Assembly: GCA_002529455.1 (NCBI GenBank) | Contig: NYMS01000001.1 | Location: 88,018 to 152,017 of the forward strand | Direction of reading: 5' to 3' | From: Glycomyces fuscus | GTDB lineage: Bacteria; Actinomycetota; Actinomycetes; Streptosporangiales; Streptosporangiaceae | Length of the DNA stretch: 64,000 nucleotides | Shown: positions 61,244 through 64,000 of the stretch, one piece after another | Layout: each line of letters begins with the position of its first letter | How positions within the stretch are numbered: position 1 is the stretch's first letter | Translations under genes and position numbers: made by a program | Notes under the pieces: generated by a model | Told to the model about the DNA's origin: nothing | Database searches by the model: none | The model's input: only the letters and a program-made list of their open reading frames with translations

Positions 61244-61728
61244 GCCCGCACGCTAGTGCGGCGTACGCGGTCGGCGCGACGGGTTTTTCGCGTCGAAGCC
61301 GCGTTCGGGGCCCAAGGCCCCTACACGTTCCGTGTTCCGCCCGCCTCTGCGTGTGGGCTCAGGCTCGGATCACAGGTACAGCGGTAGATGCACGAGTTCG
61401 CGTCAGCAAGCCGGTCGGCGCGAACGGAAAGGATGCACGGGGCGCCCCTGTCCCGTGGTCCCGGTTCGCCACAGCGGTTTCGTATGTCACGGATCCGGTC
61501 GCTGAAAACCGCGGATAAGAACATGTGATCAGGAATTCCAGGTGGTGGTGACCGCCTTACCGGCCCGGCAGAGCATGCTGTCCGTCGCGTGATGACATGT
61601 CCTTCTTTATAGCCAAAGATGGGCCTGAACAGCTGGAATGCCAGGTGAATGTACGTGAGGACCGAATCCTTGGTGTGGGCATGCGTTCGGCACGGGAAAC
61701 GCCCGTCACGAAGAGAAAGGATGTGCTC
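61244..61728. other. Leader region of the unknown gene at 61729
   Basis: 485 bases with no convincing gene. Base composition drops in GC between about 61490 and 61700, unlike most of the window. It contains GGGGCC-CAA-GGCCCC (about 61308), a -10 lookalike TATAGC (61608-61613) without a good -35, and a small GCGTT/AACGC hairpin just before the ribosome site. Confidence 0.4.
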
Positions 61729-62256
61729 ATGCCTGTTCCCGCTGAGGAGATGGGATTCCTGTCCGAGGAGGACTGGGGAAAGCTGGGCAGGGCGCTCGAC
61801 GCCAACCCCGAGCGCCTCAAGGCCCAGTACGCCGAGGCCGTCGAAGCGCACCTGCGCGCCCCCCAGCCGGTGGTGCTGAAGGAACAGCGCAACGCCCCGG
61901 CCCCGCCCAACGCCCACTCCTTCGACTTCAGCAAGACCTTCGAGGCGACCATCGTCCCGGGTGTGCTGACCCTGCGGGTCGTGGTCTCGGCCTCGATCGG
62001 CGAGAACTGGTCCGCCCACGTCAAGGTCAGCGCGGTGGTCTTCGGCACGGAGATGGGTGACGCCGAGGCCAACCTCTCGGCGGTCAACTCCTACGTCGAG
62101 ATCCACCCCAGCGTCCTGCTGGCCAAGGCCGACCTGAGGATCGGGTTCGCCGGTGAGCGGCTGTGCTTCTTCGTGCAGGGACAGGCCTGCTACTGGGCCC
62201 TGGGCTGGCACTGCACCTCGGTGGACGCCCACAACCTGTTCTGCCTGCGCTCCTGA
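61729..62256 (+). CDS. Unknown 175-residue protein
   Basis: Begins MPVPAEEMGFLSEEDWGKLG, an amphipathic acidic region, then a Pro-rich linker (NAPAPPNAHSFDFSKTFEA) and a beta-rich C-terminal two-thirds (VPGVLTLRVVVSASIGENWS; VKVSAVVFGTEMGD; AKADLRIGFAGERLCFFVQG) ending with clustered Cys/Trp (QACYWALGWHCTSVDAHN; FCLRS). Four cysteines in the last 40 residues could form disulfides, but there is no signal peptide. No family recognised. ATG 61729 follows AAAGGA at good spacing. Confidence 0.8.
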   Translation: MPVPAEEMGFLSEEDWGKLGRALDANPERLKAQYAEAVEAHLRAPQPVVLKEQRNAPAPPNAHSFDFSKTFEATIVPGVLTLRVVVSASIGENWSAHVKVSAVVFGTEMGDAEANLSAVNSYVEIHPSVLLAKADLRIGFAGERLCFFVQGQACYWALGWHCTSVDAHNLFCLRS

Positions 62257-62375
62257 GGTCGGGGCCGGGCCGGAGAAGCACGGGTGCCCCTGCGCTTTTC
62301 CGGTTCGGGTCCCGCTGTGCGGACACCTTCCCGCGCCGGTCGCCGTGTCGGCGGTCGGGGGGTGGGATGACGGCG

Positions 62376-62414
62376 GGCCCCCGCGCGACGCCGAGCCGAC
62401 GCCGTGCGGGGGCC
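62376..62414. terminator. Possible terminator between converging unknown and Nudix genes
   Basis: GGCCCCCGC (62376-62384) and GCGGGGGCC (62406-62414), a perfect 9-base stem with a 21-base loop that can itself pair partly. Confidence 0.45.
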
Positions 62415-62443
62415 GCTGCGCGCCCGTGTGCTGGCGGGCGTCC

Positions 62444-62974
62444 TCACCTCCGGCCGGTGGCGTACAGGTACAGCAGCGCGTTCATCGAGGTGCCGCCCAC
62501 CAGCAGCCTCTCCCGGACCAGTTCGGGGGTCCGGTCCAGCGCCACCCACTCCAGGCGCTCGGACTCCCACGCGTCCCGGGGCTCGCCGACCCTCTCCGCC
62601 GCGTCGGCGACGAAGACGTGGTGTTCGCTGTCCATCAGGCCGTTCGAGGGCTGGGTGCAGACCAGCGGGCGCAGCGGCCCCGTGCGCCACCCGGTCTCCT
62701 CCAGCACCTCGCGGGCGGCCGCCTGCTCGGGGCTCTCCCCCGGGTGCACGCCGCCCATGGGGATCTCGTAACCCCAGGTGTCGGTGATGAAGCGGTGGCG
62801 CCACAGCAGCAGCGCGCGGCCCCGTCCGTCGAGCACCACGGCACCGGCCCCGGGCGGGCGGCGCACGAGGCGGTGGTCGAACCGGTGCCCGTCGGGCAGT
62901 TCGACGTCCGCGGCCCGCACGTCGATCCACGGATCGGTGTACAGGGGCTTCTCGGAGTGGACGGTCCAGCGCAC
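62444..62974 (-). CDS. Nudix hydrolase
   Basis: 176-residue pyrophosphatase. The Nudix box GGVHPGESPEQAAAREVLEETGW (residues about 74-96, shown split) has all metal ligands: Gly, Glu, and RExxEETG. N-terminal VHSEKPLYTDPWIDVRAADV and the order resemble ADP-ribose/nucleoside diphosphate hydrolases. GTG 62974 has GGAAAGGG 7 bases upstream and is preferred over the longer frame to 63010. Substrate not assignable. Confidence 0.93.
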   Translation of the reverse strand: MRWTVHSEKPLYTDPWIDVRAADVELPDGHRFDHRLVRRPPGAGAVVLDGRGRALLLWRHRFITDTWGYEIPMGGVHPGESPEQAAAREVLEETGWRTGPLRPLVCTQPSNGLMDSEHHVFVADAAERVGEPRDAWESERLEWVALDRTPELVRERLLVGGTSMNALLYLYATGRR

Positions 62975-63287
62975 GGGTGGCCCTTTCCGTTGGACGGGAA
63001 GCGGAACCACCAGACTCCCATGTTCCCGCGTACGCGCGTCGCCGTCAGTTCGCGGGACCGCTCCCGCCTACCCGTCACGAGCGCGGCGCGGCTACGCGGT
63101 CCTTCTGCTTTCCGTGGCCGGTGTGGTCCGGGTGTGTTCGGGCCCGCTGTTGCCACGGTCACGTTCGTGCTTGTCCTGCCGGTCGCGGGGCACCGACGAG
63201 CCTCGGAAACGGGCCCATGCCGCCTGACCAGGGGGTTGCCCGGACTTGGTGTTGTCTTTCCCACTCGCCCCACGTGGTCCCCAACAC

Positions 63288-63316
63288 TTTCCAAAGCCCT
63301 GACCAGCGCATACGTT
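63288..63316 (+). promoter_or_regulatory. Candidate promoter of the secreted lysozyme-like gene
   Basis: TTTCCA (63288-63293), 17 bases, TACGTT (63311-63316). A start about 7 bases on falls at or next to GTG 63323, so the mRNA may be leaderless. The remaining 300 bases back to the Nudix gene at 62974 show no gene. Confidence 0.45.
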
Positions 63317-63331
63317 GCACGGGTGAACTTT

Positions 63332-63868
63332 ATGCGATCGATACCCAAGCTGACGTTTACCGCGACCTCCAGCCTGCTCATCACCAGCGGACTCCTCCTG
63401 GCCGGACCCGGCACAGCCGCCGCCGACACCACCTCCGACCACGACATCGCCACCACCCTCAACACCAAACTCGACGACGACATGGCCGGCCACATGAACG
63501 CCGAGCACGTCGAGAACGCCCGCGCCATGGTCGAGGCCGCCAAGGACCGCGACCTGGACCAGGACGCCGCCGCCCTCGCAATCGCCACCTCCATCGTCGA
63601 GACCCACCTGGACAACCTCGACTGGGGCGACCGCGACAGCGTCGGCCTCTTCCAACAGCGCGACCACTACGGCTCCCAGCAGGACCGGCTCGACCCCACC
63701 TGGGCCACCAACGCCTTCTTCGACGAGCTCGAGCGCGTCCACCCCGACCGCAGCTGGGACGACGACCCCCTGGGCCAGGTCGCCCAGGACGTCCAGCGCT
63801 CGGCCTACCCCGACCGCTACCAGCACCAGGTCGACGACGCCCAGACCATCGTCGACCACCTCTGGTAA
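63332..63868 (+). CDS. Secreted lysozyme-like protein
   Basis: 178 residues with a signal peptide (MRSIPKLTFTATSSLLITSG then LLLAGPGTAAADT, cleavage near AAA-DT). The mature part matches a domain found in many actinobacterial exported proteins: ALAIATSIVETHLDNLDWGD, SVGLFQQRDHYGSQ, LDPTWATNAFFDEL and VAQDVQRSAYPDRY. The first Glu (IVETHL) sits where goose-type lysozymes have their catalytic Glu; activity is inference. Start uncertain: ATG 63332, or GTG 63323 if the transcript is leaderless. A very strong hairpin follows. Confidence 0.88.
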   Translation: MRSIPKLTFTATSSLLITSGLLLAGPGTAAADTTSDHDIATTLNTKLDDDMAGHMNAEHVENARAMVEAAKDRDLDQDAAALAIATSIVETHLDNLDWGDRDSVGLFQQRDHYGSQQDRLDPTWATNAFFDELERVHPDRSWDDDPLGQVAQDVQRSAYPDRYQHQVDDAQTIVDHLW

Positions 63869-63924
63869 CAGACCGTTCCCGAACTGACAGTGGAGCGTGC
63901 GAACCCCGCTCCCGCACGCTCATC

Positions 63925-63968
63925 CGGCTCAGGCCGGTGACCGGACACCCGGTCACCGGCCTGAGCCG
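63925..63968 (+). terminator. Strong terminator after the lysozyme-like gene
   Basis: Arms of 20 bases (63925-63944 and 63949-63968) are exactly complementary around the loop ACAC; the stem includes GGCTCAGGCCGGTGACCGG. TTTCC follows. Confidence 0.9.
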
Positions 63969-64000
63969 TTTCCGGACTCCGCGCCGGGCTCCCGGGCCCC

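Noticed and set aside
1..64000. tRNA, rRNA, CRISPR array, insertion sequences
   Set aside because: No cloverleaf with the usual GGTTCGAATCC-type arm, no regularly spaced repeats and no transposase were recognised.

Overview
The window is very GC-rich DNA with high third-position GC, frequent GTG starts, 1- and 4-base stop/start overlaps, a CvnA-D conservon, an NnaR-type regulator, a GlnR-like nitrogen signature and paired two-component systems. It looks like the chromosome of a filamentous actinobacterium; the gene mix (phosphoketolase-acetate kinase, conservon, multiple LuxR/MerR/WYL regulators) would fit Nocardiopsis or a relative, but the genus is inference. I see no rRNA, tRNA, CRISPR array or insertion sequence.

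Layout. 0-2.4 kb: end of a ferric-siderophore ABC importer (two FecCD permeases and the ATPase), closed by a strong terminator shared with the opposing conservon operon cvnA-B-C-D (2.5-6.3 kb). 6.7-9.9 kb: pterin carbinolamine dehydratase, an AMP-forming ligase with a degenerate phosphate loop, and a divergent acyltransferase. 9.9-10.9 kb: a 1-kb region without a convincing gene but with two palindromes and promoter-like motifs. 10.9-14.3 kb: phosphoketolase and acetate kinase, a two-enzyme route from sugar phosphates to acetyl-phosphate and ATP. 14.5-20 kb: XerC/D-like recombinase, exonuclease III-like nuclease, hydrolase, methyltransferase, NarL-type two-component system. 20.3-26.3 kb: amino-acid permease, membrane proteins, a large protein of unknown function and a second tyrosine recombinase. 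26.6-31.2 kb: a 1,198-residue RecB-like nuclease/helicase and a methyltransferase. 31.3-33.4 kb: an RlpA-like wall protein and a tyrosine phosphatase fused to what looks like a dead ADP-ribosylglycohydrolase.

Nitrogen. Two minus-strand blocks together encode nitrate assimilation: nirB-nirD-nnaR-sirohydrochlorin chelatase (33.7-38.5 kb) and narK-nasC-nasB (48.2-53.2 kb). Each is headed by a motif matching the GlnR box (GTnAC, 6 bases, GAAAC). NarK imports nitrate, NasC/NasB reduce it to nitrite, NirBD reduces nitrite to ammonium, and the chelatase makes siroheme for NirB. The 10 kb between them holds an ADP-ribosylglycohydrolase, a DsbA-like oxidoreductase, a membrane protein, two tandem SpoIIE/PP2C phosphatases, a large LuxR-family ATPase regulator and a DUF1772 protein.

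53.6-64 kb is a series of short regulatory modules, each with an inverted repeat at its promoter: an excisionase-like regulator with a hydrolase; a MerR regulator; an epoxide hydrolase divergent from a WYL regulator; an Lrp regulator divergent from a DUF2000 protein. A 53-residue glycine-rich membrane peptide, zinc-ribbon and unknown proteins, a Nudix hydrolase and a secreted lysozyme-like protein complete the window.
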